Below, piece by piece: positions 30,541 through 38,352 of a DNA stretch of 64,000 bases. The position numbers and the translations under genes are program-made. Source of the DNA: Streptomyces sp. TRM68416. Its GTDB lineage: Bacteria; Actinomycetota; Actinomycetes; Streptomycetales; Streptomycetaceae. Below the pieces are notes generated by a model that made no database searches, was not told the origin of the DNA, and saw nothing but the letters and a program-made list of their open reading frames with translations. Numbering within the stretch: the stretch's first letter is position 1; each line of letters opens with the position of its first letter. The stretch is from positions 1 through 64,000 of the forward strand of contig NZ_JACVWU010000007.1 of NCBI RefSeq assembly GCF_014596915.1, given 5' to 3'.

Positions 30541-30552
30541 TTGTCAGGACAA
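30541..30552. promoter_or_regulatory. Candidate operator for the LacI-type regulator
   Basis: TTGTC-AG-GACAA, a 12-bp dyad in the 107-bp divergent spacer between the PhyH operon and the lacI-type gene at 30606. The position suits autoregulation and control of the operon. Confidence 0.45.
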
Positions 30553-30605
30553 AGACGTCGAACAACCAGCAGGCGACCATCAAAAACCCCTCAAGGAGCC
30601 AGGGC

Positions 30606-31637
30606 ATGGGCCATCCGTTCCCGATCCGGGAGATCGCACGTCAGGCCGGCCTGAGCGAGGCCACCGTGGACCGGGTGCTCAACGGCCGCGGAGGGGTGCG
30701 CGAGAGCACCGCGGGCGAGGTCCGCCGGGCCATCGCCGACCTGGACCGGCAGCGCACCCAGGTCCGGCTGGTCGGCCGCACCTTCATGGTCGACATCGTG
30801 ATGCAGGCCCCGGAGCGGTTCAGCACCGCCGTACGCGCCGCCCTGGAGGCGGAGCTGCCCTCCCTTCACCCGGCGGTGGTGCGCTCACGCTTCCACTTCC
30901 GGGAGACCGGCCCCGTGGAGGAACTCACCCGCACCCTGGACCGGATCGCCCGGCGCGGCTCGCAGGGCGTGATCCTCAAGGCCCCGGACGTCCCCGAGGT
31001 GACCGCGGCCGTCGGCCGGCTGACGGAGGCGGGCATCCCGGTGGTCACCCTGGTGACCGACCTGCCCGCCACCGCGCGCGTGGCCTACGTCGGCAGCGAC
31101 AACCGGGCCGCCGGGGCGACCGCCGCGTACCTCATGGGCCAGTGGCTCGGCGACCGCCCCGGCAATGTGCTCACCAGCCTGAGCAGCGGCTTCTTCCGCA
31201 ACGAGGAGGAGCGCGAGATGGGCTTCCGCAGCGCCATGCGCGCCCGCCACCCCGAGCGCACCCTGGTCGAGATCGCCGAGGGCCAGGGCCTGGACGCCAC
31301 CCAGTACGACCTCGTCCGCGCCGCGCTCGAACGCGACCCGGAGATCCGCGCCGTCTACTCCATCGGCGGCGGCAACATCGCCACGCTCCGGGCCTTCGAC
31401 GACCTCCGCCGCCCGTGCGCGGTGTTCGTCGCCCACGACCTCGACCACGACAACACCCGCCTGCTGCGCGAGCACCGCCTCTCCGCCGTGCTCCACCACG
31501 ACCTGCGCAACGACCTGCGCGAGGCCTGCCACCATGTGATGCGGGCCCACGGCGCGCTGCCGCCGGCCGGACCGGCGCTGCCCTCCGCGATCCAGGTCGT
31601 GACGCCGTACAACATGCCCGTGCAGACGGCGGGTTGA
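30606..31637 (+). CDS. LacI-family transcriptional regulator
   Basis: A 343-residue regulator: N-terminal HTH (PIREIARQAGLSEATVDRVLNGRGGV), then a periplasmic-binding-protein-like sensor domain with AYVGSDNRAAGATAAYLMGQWL and the VYSIGGGN segment. The hinge is less canonical than in classical LacI, and the sensor resembles RbsB-type sugar-binding proteins. Likely represses the divergent PhyH-SDR-iolG operon. Followed after 3 bp by a poly-gamma-glutamate hydrolase-like gene. Confidence 0.9.
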   Translation: MGHPFPIREIARQAGLSEATVDRVLNGRGGVRESTAGEVRRAIADLDRQRTQVRLVGRTFMVDIVMQAPERFSTAVRAALEAELPSLHPAVVRSRFHFRETGPVEELTRTLDRIARRGSQGVILKAPDVPEVTAAVGRLTEAGIPVVTLVTDLPATARVAYVGSDNRAAGATAAYLMGQWLGDRPGNVLTSLSSGFFRNEEEREMGFRSAMRARHPERTLVEIAEGQGLDATQYDLVRAALERDPEIRAVYSIGGGNIATLRAFDDLRRPCAVFVAHDLDHDNTRLLREHRLSAVLHHDLRNDLREACHHVMRAHGALPPAGPALPSAIQVVTPYNMPVQTAG

Positions 31638-31640
31638 GGG

Positions 31641-32231
31641 GTGAGGGTGGAGCAGCGCACCGAGCGGGTGGAGATCGAGGGCGCCGGGTTCGTGGCCCGG
31701 CTGACGCCGGGCGGCCGGGTCGGGCTGCTCGCGCTGCACGCGAGCAACGAGGGCGGCACCGGAGAACTCGCCGAGGAGGTGGCCGGGCGGTGCGGCGCCA
31801 CCAGCCTGGTCTTCACCCAGCCGGGCCCGCGGCCGGTACACATCACCTCCGCCCGGATGGCGGCGGAGCACTGCGCGCTGCTGACGGACTTCCTCGCACA
31901 CGTCCGGGTCACCGTCTCCCTGCACGGCCACATGCGGAGCACGGCCCCCGCGGCGATCTTCGTGGGCGGCGGCAACCGGTCCGCCGCCCGGCTCCTCGCC
32001 TCCGGCCTGCGCGTCCTGCAGCCGGAGTTCCAGCTGGTCACCGACCTGGCGAAGATCCCGGCCGCGCTGCGCGGACTGCATCCGCGCAACCCGGTCAACC
32101 TGACCCGTGACGCGGGCGTACAACTGGAACTCCCGCCGGCCGCCCGCACCACGGGGGCCGCGGACGTGCCCCCGCGCCGGGTCGTCGACGCGCTCGCCGA
32201 GGGCGTACGGATGCTCACCCCGCCACGGTGA
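31641..32231 (+). CDS. Poly-gamma-glutamate hydrolase family protein
   Basis: A 196-residue protein matching the phage-type PGA hydrolase family (PF05908). Visible blocks are LLALHASNEGGTGELAEEVA, VSLHGHMR, FVGGGNRSAARLLA and NLTRDAGVQLELPPAAR. In known members these carry the zinc-binding His/Glu of an amidohydrolase-like fold. It lacks a signal peptide, so action on an extracellular polymer is unlikely. It starts at GTG 31641, 3 bp after the LacI gene. Its 3' end overlaps the convergent dehydrogenase gene. Confidence 0.65.
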   Translation: MRVEQRTERVEIEGAGFVARLTPGGRVGLLALHASNEGGTGELAEEVAGRCGATSLVFTQPGPRPVHITSARMAAEHCALLTDFLAHVRVTVSLHGHMRSTAPAAIFVGGGNRSAARLLASGLRVLQPEFQLVTDLAKIPAALRGLHPRNPVNLTRDAGVQLELPPAARTTGAADVPPRRVVDALAEGVRMLTPPR

Positions 32232-33372
32232 CCCAGGAACCGCTCTCGGCCGACCGGGCCATCGCGTCCAGTACGGCGGCGCTGTGCACGGCGTCCGCGA
32301 GCGTGGCGCCGTACGCGGTGCCCTCGGCGACCGAGCGCAGGAACCGGTGGCACTCGACGACTTTCAGGTCGTCGTAGCCCATGGCGTTCGCCGCGCCCGG
32401 CTGGAACGCGCCGAACTCGCCGTCGCCCGGGCCGACGTAGACCGTGCTGACGGGCTGGTCCTGGTAGGCGGTGCCGCGGCTGACGCCCAGCTCGTTCATC
32501 CTGCGGAAGTCCCAGAACACCGCGCCCTGGGTGCCGTGCACCTCGAAGCCGTAGTTGTTCTGCTCGCCGACCGAGACCCGGCAGGCCTCCAGCACTCCGC
32601 GCGCGCCCGAGGCGAAGCGCAGCAGGCAGGCCACGTAGTCCTCGTTCTCGACCGCGCCGAGTTCGCCGCCGGCGGCGCGGCTGTGGCCGGCCGTGGCGGT
32701 GGTGGGCCGGGCCCGCTCGGGGAGGAACACGGCGGTGTCGGCGGCCAGGGACACGAGGTCGCCGAGCAGGTACCGGGCCAGGTCGGCGCCGTGCGAGGCG
32801 AGGTCGCCCAGCACGCCGCTGCCGCCGCGCTCGCGCTCGTACCGCCAGGTCAGGGCGCCCTCGGGGTGGGCCGCGTAGTCGCTGAACAGCCGCACGCGCG
32901 CGTGCGTGACCGTGCCGATCTCCCCGGAGGCGATCAGCCGCCGTGCGGCCTCCACCGCGGGCGCGTTGCGGTAGTTGAAGCCGACCGCGCCCTGCACGCC
33001 CGCCGCGGCGACCGCGTCGGCGACCGCGCGGGCGTCCTCGGCGGTCAGGCCCACCGGCTTCTCGATCCAGATGTGCTTGCCCGCCTCGGCCATCGCGACG
33101 CCGATCTCCCGGTGCAGGAAGTTGGGCGCGGTGATGCTGACCGCCCGCACCCGCGGGTCGGCGGCCACCTCGCGCCAGTCGCGGGTCGTCGAGGCGAACC
33201 CGAACTGCGCGGCGGCCTCCTCGGCCCGGCCCGGCACCTCCTCGGCGACGGTCACCAGCTCCGGGCGCAGGGGCAGCTGCGGATAGTGGTGGCGGACGCG
33301 GGCGTAGGCCTGGGTGTGCACCCGCCCCATCCAGCCGAAACCGACGACGGCGACACCGAGCGCATCCACCAT
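32215..33372 (-). CDS. Gfo/Idh/MocA family oxidoreductase
   Basis: A 385-residue NAD(P)-dependent dehydrogenase: Rossmann VAVVGFGWMGRVH, WIEKPVGLTAEDA with the EKP motif, and GVLGDLASHGADLARYLLGD with the catalytic His. The larger C-terminal domain (KVVECHRFLRSVAEG near the end) is typical of sugar dehydrogenases in LacI-controlled clusters. GAGGAGG precedes ATG 33372. A perfect TTGGACCGGTCCAA palindrome lies 23 bp upstream, so it should be controlled by the divergent LacI regulator. Substrate unknown. Confidence 0.88.
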   Translation of the reverse strand: MVDALGVAVVGFGWMGRVHTQAYARVRHHYPQLPLRPELVTVAEEVPGRAEEAAAQFGFASTTRDWREVAADPRVRAVSITAPNFLHREIGVAMAEAGKHIWIEKPVGLTAEDARAVADAVAAAGVQGAVGFNYRNAPAVEAARRLIASGEIGTVTHARVRLFSDYAAHPEGALTWRYERERGGSGVLGDLASHGADLARYLLGDLVSLAADTAVFLPERARPTTATAGHSRAAGGELGAVENEDYVACLLRFASGARGVLEACRVSVGEQNNYGFEVHGTQGAVFWDFRRMNELGVSRGTAYQDQPVSTVYVGPGDGEFGAFQPGAANAMGYDDLKVVECHRFLRSVAEGTAYGATLADAVHSAAVLDAMARSAESGSWVTVAG

Positions 33373-33394
33373 GACAGCGCCTCCTCGCATCCAC

Positions 33395-33408
33395 TTGGAC
33401 CGGTCCAA
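33395..33408. promoter_or_regulatory. LacI-type operator 1
   Basis: TTGGACCGGTCCAA, a perfect 14-bp palindrome with central CG, just upstream of the Gfo/Idh gene at 32215-33372. Confidence 0.8.
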
Positions 33409-33476
33409 TTAGCGTTCAGGCCACCCTGAGTGCGATCCACGCTCGAAGTCAACCCTTTGACAAGCCCGAACCGCTC

Positions 33477-33490
33477 ATGGAACGGTCCAT
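33477..33490. promoter_or_regulatory. LacI-type operator 2
   Basis: ATGGAACGGTCCAT, the same core as operator 1 with one broken pair. It lies 3 bp before the start codon of the lacI-type gene, 15 bp behind a TTGACA (33457-33462), so it would repress its own regulator. Confidence 0.75.
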
Positions 33491-33493
33491 CCC

Positions 33494-34498
33494 ATGAGAC
33501 AGCCGACCATCCGTGACGTGGCCGAACGCGCCGGTGTCTCCAAGTCGCTCGTCTCGCTGGTGCTGCGCGGCTCCGACCAGGTGCGCCCCGAGAAGCGGGA
33601 GGCCGTGCTGCGGGCCGTACGGGAACTCGGATACCGCCCCAACGCCGCCGCGCGCAGCCTCAGCGAGCGGCGCACCCGCACGGTCGGGGTCCTCCTCAAC
33701 GACCTGCGCAACCCGTGGTTCGTCGACCTGCTCGACGGGCTGAACTCCCTGCTGCACGACAACGGCCTGCGGATGCTGCTCGCCGACGCCCGCCTCAACC
33801 GCCGTACCGGGCAGGACCCGGCCGCACCCCTGCTCGACCTGCGTGTGGACGGCCTGGTCGTGGTCGGCACGCTGCCCGACCCGGCCGCGCTGGAAGCGGT
33901 CGCCGAACGGATCCCGGTGGTCGTCGCGGGCGCCCGCGAGGTTGTGCCGCCCCGCGTCGACGTCGTCGCCAACGACGACGAGCACGGCGCCCGCCTGGTC
34001 ACCGAGCACCTCATCGGCCTCGGCCACCGCCGCATCGCGCACATCACGGGCTACGGCGCGGTCGGCGGCCTGCGCCGGCACAGCTTCGAGGCGACGATGC
34101 GCGCGCACGGCCTCGCCGACCGTGCGCTGGTCGAGGCCGGCGACCTGACCGAGGAGGGCGGCTACCGCGCCACGGTCCGCCTGCTGAGCCGCCCGGAACG
34201 CCCGACCGCCGTCTTCGCCGTCAACGACATCACCTGCGTCGGCGCGCTCTCGGCGGCCGAGGAACTCGGCCTGGCCGTGCCGCGTGACCTGTCCGTCGTC
34301 GGCTACGACAACACCAGCACCTCCCGGCTGCGCCACCTGTGGCTGACCACGGTGGACGGCGCCGGCCACGAGGTCGGCCGGCGCGCCGCCCGCTGCCTCC
34401 TCGACCGGTTCGACCGGCCCGAGGCGGCGGGCCGCGTCCACCTGGCCGCCCCGGCGCTGGAGATCCGGGGCACCACGGCCCCGCCGCTCACAGATTGA
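33494..34498 (+). CDS. LacI-family transcriptional regulator
   Basis: A 334-residue classical LacI/GalR repressor. The HTH and hinge read TIRDVAERAGVSKSLVSLVL followed by YRPNAAARSL. The sensor shows TVGVLLNDLRNPWF, VVANDDEHGA, GHRRIAHITG and DLSVVGYDNTSTSRL. It very probably binds the two TGGA-CG-TCCA dyads in the divergent spacer and represses itself and the Gfo/Idh dehydrogenase. ATG 33494 sits so close to its promoter that the mRNA may be nearly leaderless. Confidence 0.94.
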   Translation: MRQPTIRDVAERAGVSKSLVSLVLRGSDQVRPEKREAVLRAVRELGYRPNAAARSLSERRTRTVGVLLNDLRNPWFVDLLDGLNSLLHDNGLRMLLADARLNRRTGQDPAAPLLDLRVDGLVVVGTLPDPAALEAVAERIPVVVAGAREVVPPRVDVVANDDEHGARLVTEHLIGLGHRRIAHITGYGAVGGLRRHSFEATMRAHGLADRALVEAGDLTEEGGYRATVRLLSRPERPTAVFAVNDITCVGALSAAEELGLAVPRDLSVVGYDNTSTSRLRHLWLTTVDGAGHEVGRRAARCLLDRFDRPEAAGRVHLAAPALEIRGTTAPPLTD

Positions 34499-34832
34499 TC
34501 GCGTACGCCTTGCGCAGCGTCTCGTGCACCGTCCACGTCGTGCGGTCGCCCTCGCGCAGCACCGCCATGTCCCCCGGCCCCACCGTCAGCGTCGGCCCGC
34601 CCGCCACCTCGATGGTGGCCGACCCGCTGATCACGACGAACAGCTCGTCCGCCTCGGTGTCGGTGACGACCCCCGGCGTGATCTGCCAGATCCCGCGCAC
34701 CTGACGCCCGTCCGCCGACTCCCACACGACCTTCCCGGTCACCTCGGGCGTGCCGGAGACGATCTGCTCCGGCGTGAGGGGCTCGGGTTCGAGATCGGCG
34801 TCGGGGATGTGGAGTACGAAGCTGTGGTCCAT
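34488..34832 (-). CDS. Small cupin (Cupin_3/DUF861-like)
   Basis: A 114-residue single cupin barrel. Motif 1 is degenerate (TDTEADELFVVISGSATIEV) and motif 2 reads VGPGDMAVLREGDRTTWTVHETLRK, the DUF861/EutQ-like type with few metal His. Probable small-molecule or sugar-binding protein of unknown role. Its end overlaps the LacI gene by 11 bp (convergent). ATG 34832. Confidence 0.75.
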   Translation of the reverse strand: MDHSFVLHIPDADLEPEPLTPEQIVSGTPEVTGKVVWESADGRQVRGIWQITPGVVTDTEADELFVVISGSATIEVAGGPTLTVGPGDMAVLREGDRTTWTVHETLRKAYAINL

Positions 34833-34974
34833 GGGGCGACCCTAGCGAGCCCGTTCCCGACCGCGCCGGAGACAGTCTGTCGGGCATCGACCCAGGTGGA
34901 CGGACACTTCGTCGCGCACTTCGGCGCGCCGGGACGGAGTGGCGGGGGCACCGGCCCCGGGTGATCGTGGGGAC

Positions 34975-35487
34975 ATGACGGACACCGCGGCGGCCGTTGC
35001 CGCACCCCACCGGCACGACACGCGCGAGGCGGTCCTGTTCGGCGGCGTCTACGGCGCCGTTTTGGCCAGCTCGATGGTCGCCGCCCTCACCCAGTACGGC
35101 GAGGTCTCGCAGGCGAGCCGCCGCTCCGACGCCCTGTGGCTGCTGGTGACCGCGCTCGTCTCGGCCCTCGCCCACGGCTACGCCCACTACATCGCGGAGC
35201 GCTCGCCGCACCGTCGCTGGGACGCGCTGCGCGCCCTCGCCGACGAGTGGCCCCTGGTCGCGGCCGTCATGCCCACGGTCGTGCTGCTGGCCGGCGCGGG
35301 CTGGGGCTGGTGGTCGGCGCACGGGGTGGAGTACGTGGCCTTCACGCTGAACATCGCCCTCCTGTTCGCCCTGGGTGTCGTCACCGCCCGCCGTTCGCAC
35401 CGCCCGTGGAGCTCCGCCGTCCTCGTCGGCCTGGCCGACGCGCTCCTCGGGGTGGGCGTGGTGGTGGCCAACGCCCTCATCAAGTGA
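34975..35487 (+). CDS. Small integral membrane protein, four TM segments
   Basis: A 170-residue protein with four hydrophobic helices (about residues 22-42, 52-72, 95-115 and 120-165). Charged cytoplasmic loops include HYIAERSPHRRWDALRALADEW. Conserved in Streptomyces as a hypothetical membrane protein; I cannot assign a function. ATG 34975 follows GGGGAC. A GC-rich dyad GGGGCACCGGCCCC (34945-34958) lies just upstream. Precedes tRNA-Pro. Confidence 0.7.
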   Translation: MTDTAAAVAAPHRHDTREAVLFGGVYGAVLASSMVAALTQYGEVSQASRRSDALWLLVTALVSALAHGYAHYIAERSPHRRWDALRALADEWPLVAAVMPTVVLLAGAGWGWWSAHGVEYVAFTLNIALLFALGVVTARRSHRPWSSAVLVGLADALLGVGVVVANALIK

Positions 35488-35600
35488 CGGGCTGCGCGGT
35501 CGTCACCGGCTGCCACCGGCCCTGGCCGACGGGAGCATCCGGTCGCATACGGTAAGGTTTACCTGCGCGTTCTCGCGGAACACCCGCGTGACGAGTACAC

Positions 35601-35674
<74 letters not shown>

Positions 35675-35683
35675 CGGTGTGAA

Positions 35684-35720
35684 GGGTCCTCGTGGGCGAA
35701 AGCCCGCGAGGACCCTTTTT
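35684..35720 (+). terminator. tRNA-Pro terminator
   Basis: A 14-bp stem (35684-35697 with 35702-35715), GAAA loop, then TTTTT: a textbook intrinsic terminator. Confidence 0.92.
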
Positions 35721-35753
35721 CATGCGGGGCGTCCCTTTTGCGGTCTGCGGACC

Positions 35754-35801
35754 GGGACCATTGGCCCCTGGGCGCAGGGTCACCCGGGGACCGTTGGACC
35801 C
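35754..35801 (+). promoter_or_regulatory. Paired DosR/OsdR-like boxes upstream of ctaD
   Basis: GGGACCATTGGCCCC (35754-35768) and GGGACCGTTGGACCC (35787-35801) have centres 33 bp apart, about three helical turns. Both resemble the GGGACT/C..GGCCC dyads bound by DosR/DevR in mycobacteria and OsdR in Streptomyces. They precede the oxidase gene by 44 bp. Confidence 0.55.
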
Positions 35802-35844
35802 ATCCGGCCCCGGTGTTCTTCCCACGATCATGTGGCGCGGCAAC

Positions 35845-37545
35845 ATGAGCGCAGGGGAAGGACGCCGTCCGGTGGACGAGGTACAGACAGAGCAGGCGGG
35901 GGCCGCGCGGGCGCGCGCCGTGGAGGTCCCCGTGGGGGCGGGCCGGCCGTCGTGGGTGGAGTGGCTGACGACCACCGACCACAAGAGGATCGGGACGCTG
36001 TACCTGGTCAGCGCGTTCGTGTTCTTCGTCGTCGGCGGGGTGCTGGCGCTCATGATGCGCGCGGAGCTCGCCCGGCCCGGCCTTCAGGTCATGTCGAACG
36101 AGCAGTTCAACCAGGCGTTCACCATGCACGGCTCGATCATGCTGCTGATGTTCGCGATGCCGCTGTTCACCGGCTTCGCCAACTGGATCATGCCGCTGCA
36201 GATAGGCGCCCCGGACGTGGCCTTCCCGCGGCTGAACATGCTCGCCTTCTGGCTGTTCCTGTTCGGTTCCTCGATCGCCGCGTTCGGCTTCCTCACCCCG
36301 GGCGGCGCCGCGAGCTTCGGCTGGTTCCTGTACGCCCCGCTGTCGGACGCCGTGCACTCGCCGGGCCTCGGCTCCGACCTGTGGATCATGGGCGTGGCGC
36401 TGTCCGGTTTCGGCAGCATCCTGGGCGCGGTCAACTTCATCACCACGATCATCTGCATGCGCGCCCCGGGCATGACGATGTTCCGCATGCCGATCTTCAC
36501 CTGGAACGTGCTGCTGACCGCGGTGCTCGTCCTGATCGTGTTCCCGGTGCTGGCGGCGGCGCTGTTCGCGCTGGAGTGCGACCGCAAGTTCGGCAGCCAC
36601 ATCTTCGACGCGGCCAACGGCGGCGCCCTGCTGTGGCAGCACCTGTTCTGGTTCTTCGGCCACCCAGAGGTCTACATCCTGGCGCTGCCGTTCTTCGGCA
36701 TCGTCTCCGAGGTCGTCCCCGTGTTCAGCAGGAAGCCGATGTTCGGTTACATGGGTCTGATCGGCGCGACCATCGCGATCGCGGGCCTGTCCGTGACGGT
36801 GTGGGCCCACCACATGTACGTCACCGGCGGTGTGCTGCTGCCGTTCTTCTCCTTCATGACGTTCCTCATCGCCGTACCGACCGGTGTGAAGTTCTTCAAC
36901 TGGATCGGCACGATGTGGAAGGGCAGCCTCTCGTTCGAGACACCGATGCTGTGGACCACCGGCTTCCTGATGACCTTCGTCTTCGGCGGTCTGACGGGCG
37001 TCATCCTGGCCTCGCCGCCGATGGACTTCCACCTCTCCGACTCGTACTTCGTCGTCGCGCACTTCCACTACACGGTCTTCGGCACGGTCGTGTACGCGAT
37101 GTTCGCCGGATTCCACTTCTGGTGGCCGAAGTTCACCGGCAAGCTGCTCGACGAACGCCTCGGCAAGATCACCTTCTGGACCCTCTCGGCCGGCTTCCAC
37201 CTCACCTTCCTGGTCCAGCACTGGCTCGGCTCCGAAGGCATGCCCCGCCGCTACGCCGACTACCTCGCCGCCGACGGCTTCACCGCCCTCAACACCCTGT
37301 CCACGATCGGGGCCTTCCTGCTGGGCCTGTCGATCCTGCCGTTCTTCTACAACGTCTGGAAGACGGCCAAGTACGGCAAGAAGATCGAGGTCGACGACCC
37401 GTGGGGATACGGCCGTTCCCTGGAGTGGGCGACCTCCTGCCCGCCGCCGCGGCACAACTTCACCGCGCTGCCGCGGATCCGGTCCGAATCACCCGCGTTC
37501 GACCTGCACCACCCCGAGATCGCCGAGCTCGAAGCGGCACGGTGA
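35845..37545 (+). CDS. ctaD: Cytochrome c oxidase subunit I (aa3 type, orphan CtaD)
   Basis: A 566-residue haem-copper oxidase subunit I with twelve membrane helices. It keeps the haem a ligand in FTMHGSIM, the CuB/Tyr crosslink motif HPEVYIL, the CuB pair in WAHHMY, and the haem a3/a ligands in [11 protein letters not shown]. It reduces O2 at the membrane of the cytochrome bc-aa3 chain. No ctaC, ctaE or ctaF is nearby, so it must use subunits encoded elsewhere. ATG 35845 is used; an upstream in-frame ATG is at 35830. Neighbouring flavohaemoglobin and nitroreductase suggest a low-oxygen or NO condition. Confidence 0.95.
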   Translation: MSAGEGRRPVDEVQTEQAGAARARAVEVPVGAGRPSWVEWLTTTDHKRIGTLYLVSAFVFFVVGGVLALMMRAELARPGLQVMSNEQFNQAFTMHGSIMLLMFAMPLFTGFANWIMPLQIGAPDVAFPRLNMLAFWLFLFGSSIAAFGFLTPGGAASFGWFLYAPLSDAVHSPGLGSDLWIMGVALSGFGSILGAVNFITTIICMRAPGMTMFRMPIFTWNVLLTAVLVLIVFPVLAAALFALECDRKFGSHIFDAANGGALLWQHLFWFFGHPEVYILALPFFGIVSEVVPVFSRKPMFGYMGLIGATIAIAGLSVTVWAHHMYVTGGVLLPFFSFMTFLIAVPTGVKFFNWIGTMWKGSLSFETPMLWTTGFLMTFVFGGLTGVILASPPMDFHLSDSYFVVAHFHYTVFGTVVYAMFAGFHFWWPKFTGKLLDERLGKITFWTLSAGFHLTFLVQHWLGSEGMPRRYADYLAADGFTALNTLSTIGAFLLGLSILPFFYNVWKTAKYGKKIEVDDPWGYGRSLEWATSCPPPRHNFTALPRIRSESPAFDLHHPEIAELEAAR

Positions 37546-37548
37546 ACC

Positions 37549-38145
37549 GTGTCCCGCCTCGTTCTGGGCCTCGGCCTCACCGTGGTCACCGCCTCCGCCT
37601 GTGTCTGGTACCTGCCGGCCCTCGCCGACCTGCGCGCGGGTGACGACCGTCCCGTCTTCCGCCGTACCGCCGCCACGGCCTGCCTGACGGGCTGGGCCAC
37701 GGCCGCCGCGGTCGCCCTCCTGGTGCTCGTCGGCACGGTGTGGCCGGTGCCGGGTGCGGTGGCCGTGGCGGGCGCGGCCGTCACGGTCGTCCTGCGGGTC
37801 CGCGCCGGTGTCCAACAGCGGCGCGAGAGACGGGAGATCGCCCGCCGCTGGGTGGCGCTCGGCGCTCCGCTCGCAGCGCCGGATCACGCCCTGCGGCGCC
37901 GCGGCGGCCGGGCGCGCAGCGCCCCGCGCGTGGCCCGCCCGCAGGTGGTCTTCGCCGCCCTCGTCGCCGTCGGCACCGTAGCCGCCCTGGCCCTCGCGAC
38001 ACTCCTGGTGGCCGCCGGGCCCGACAGCGGACGGGACTGGCTGGTGGCGGCCGTCGCTCCCGCGGCGGTCGTCGGTGTCTTCCTCACCCTCGCCATCACC
38101 TGCACACGTCAGGCGAGGGGGACTGTCCCGACCCGTCGGCCGTGA
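37549..38145 (+). CDS. Hypothetical membrane protein, cotranscribed with ctaD
   Basis: A 198-residue protein starting at GTG 37549, only 3 bp after the ctaD stop. Two hydrophobic hairpins (about residues 4-25 and 42-85, then 130-155 and 168-188) flank a basic Arg-rich loop (RAGVQQRRERREIARRW). No family recognised. The tight linkage suggests a role beside the oxidase, perhaps an accessory or assembly factor, but this is inference. Confidence 0.6.
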   Translation: MSRLVLGLGLTVVTASACVWYLPALADLRAGDDRPVFRRTAATACLTGWATAAAVALLVLVGTVWPVPGAVAVAGAAVTVVLRVRAGVQQRRERREIARRWVALGAPLAAPDHALRRRGGRARSAPRVARPQVVFAALVAVGTVAALALATLLVAAGPDSGRDWLVAAVAPAAVVGVFLTLAITCTRQARGTVPTRRP

Positions 38146-38177
38146 CCGGCGGGGGGCGGGGGCGGCTCCCCGCCCCG

Positions 38178-38253
38178 CCGGACGGACCGACGGGCCCCGG
38201 ACGGACCGACGGGCCCCGGACGGACCGACGGGCCCCGGACGGACCGACGGGCC
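38178..38253. repeat. Tandem repeat, 4 x 19 bp
   Basis: Four exact copies of CCGGACGGACCGACGGGCC at 38178, 38197, 38216 and 38235. They lie between the ctaD-linked gene and hmp. Being identical, this is probably a recent or slippage-prone array, and it ends 100 bp before the hmp start. Confidence 0.92.
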
Positions 38254-38352
38254 CCCGGACCCGGGCTGTTCGGCCCTATGGGAGCCGGCGGAGCAGCCAT
38301 GACCATCGAGTCGCACGCACAACCCGCACCCCACACCCGCAGAGGGAGACCC

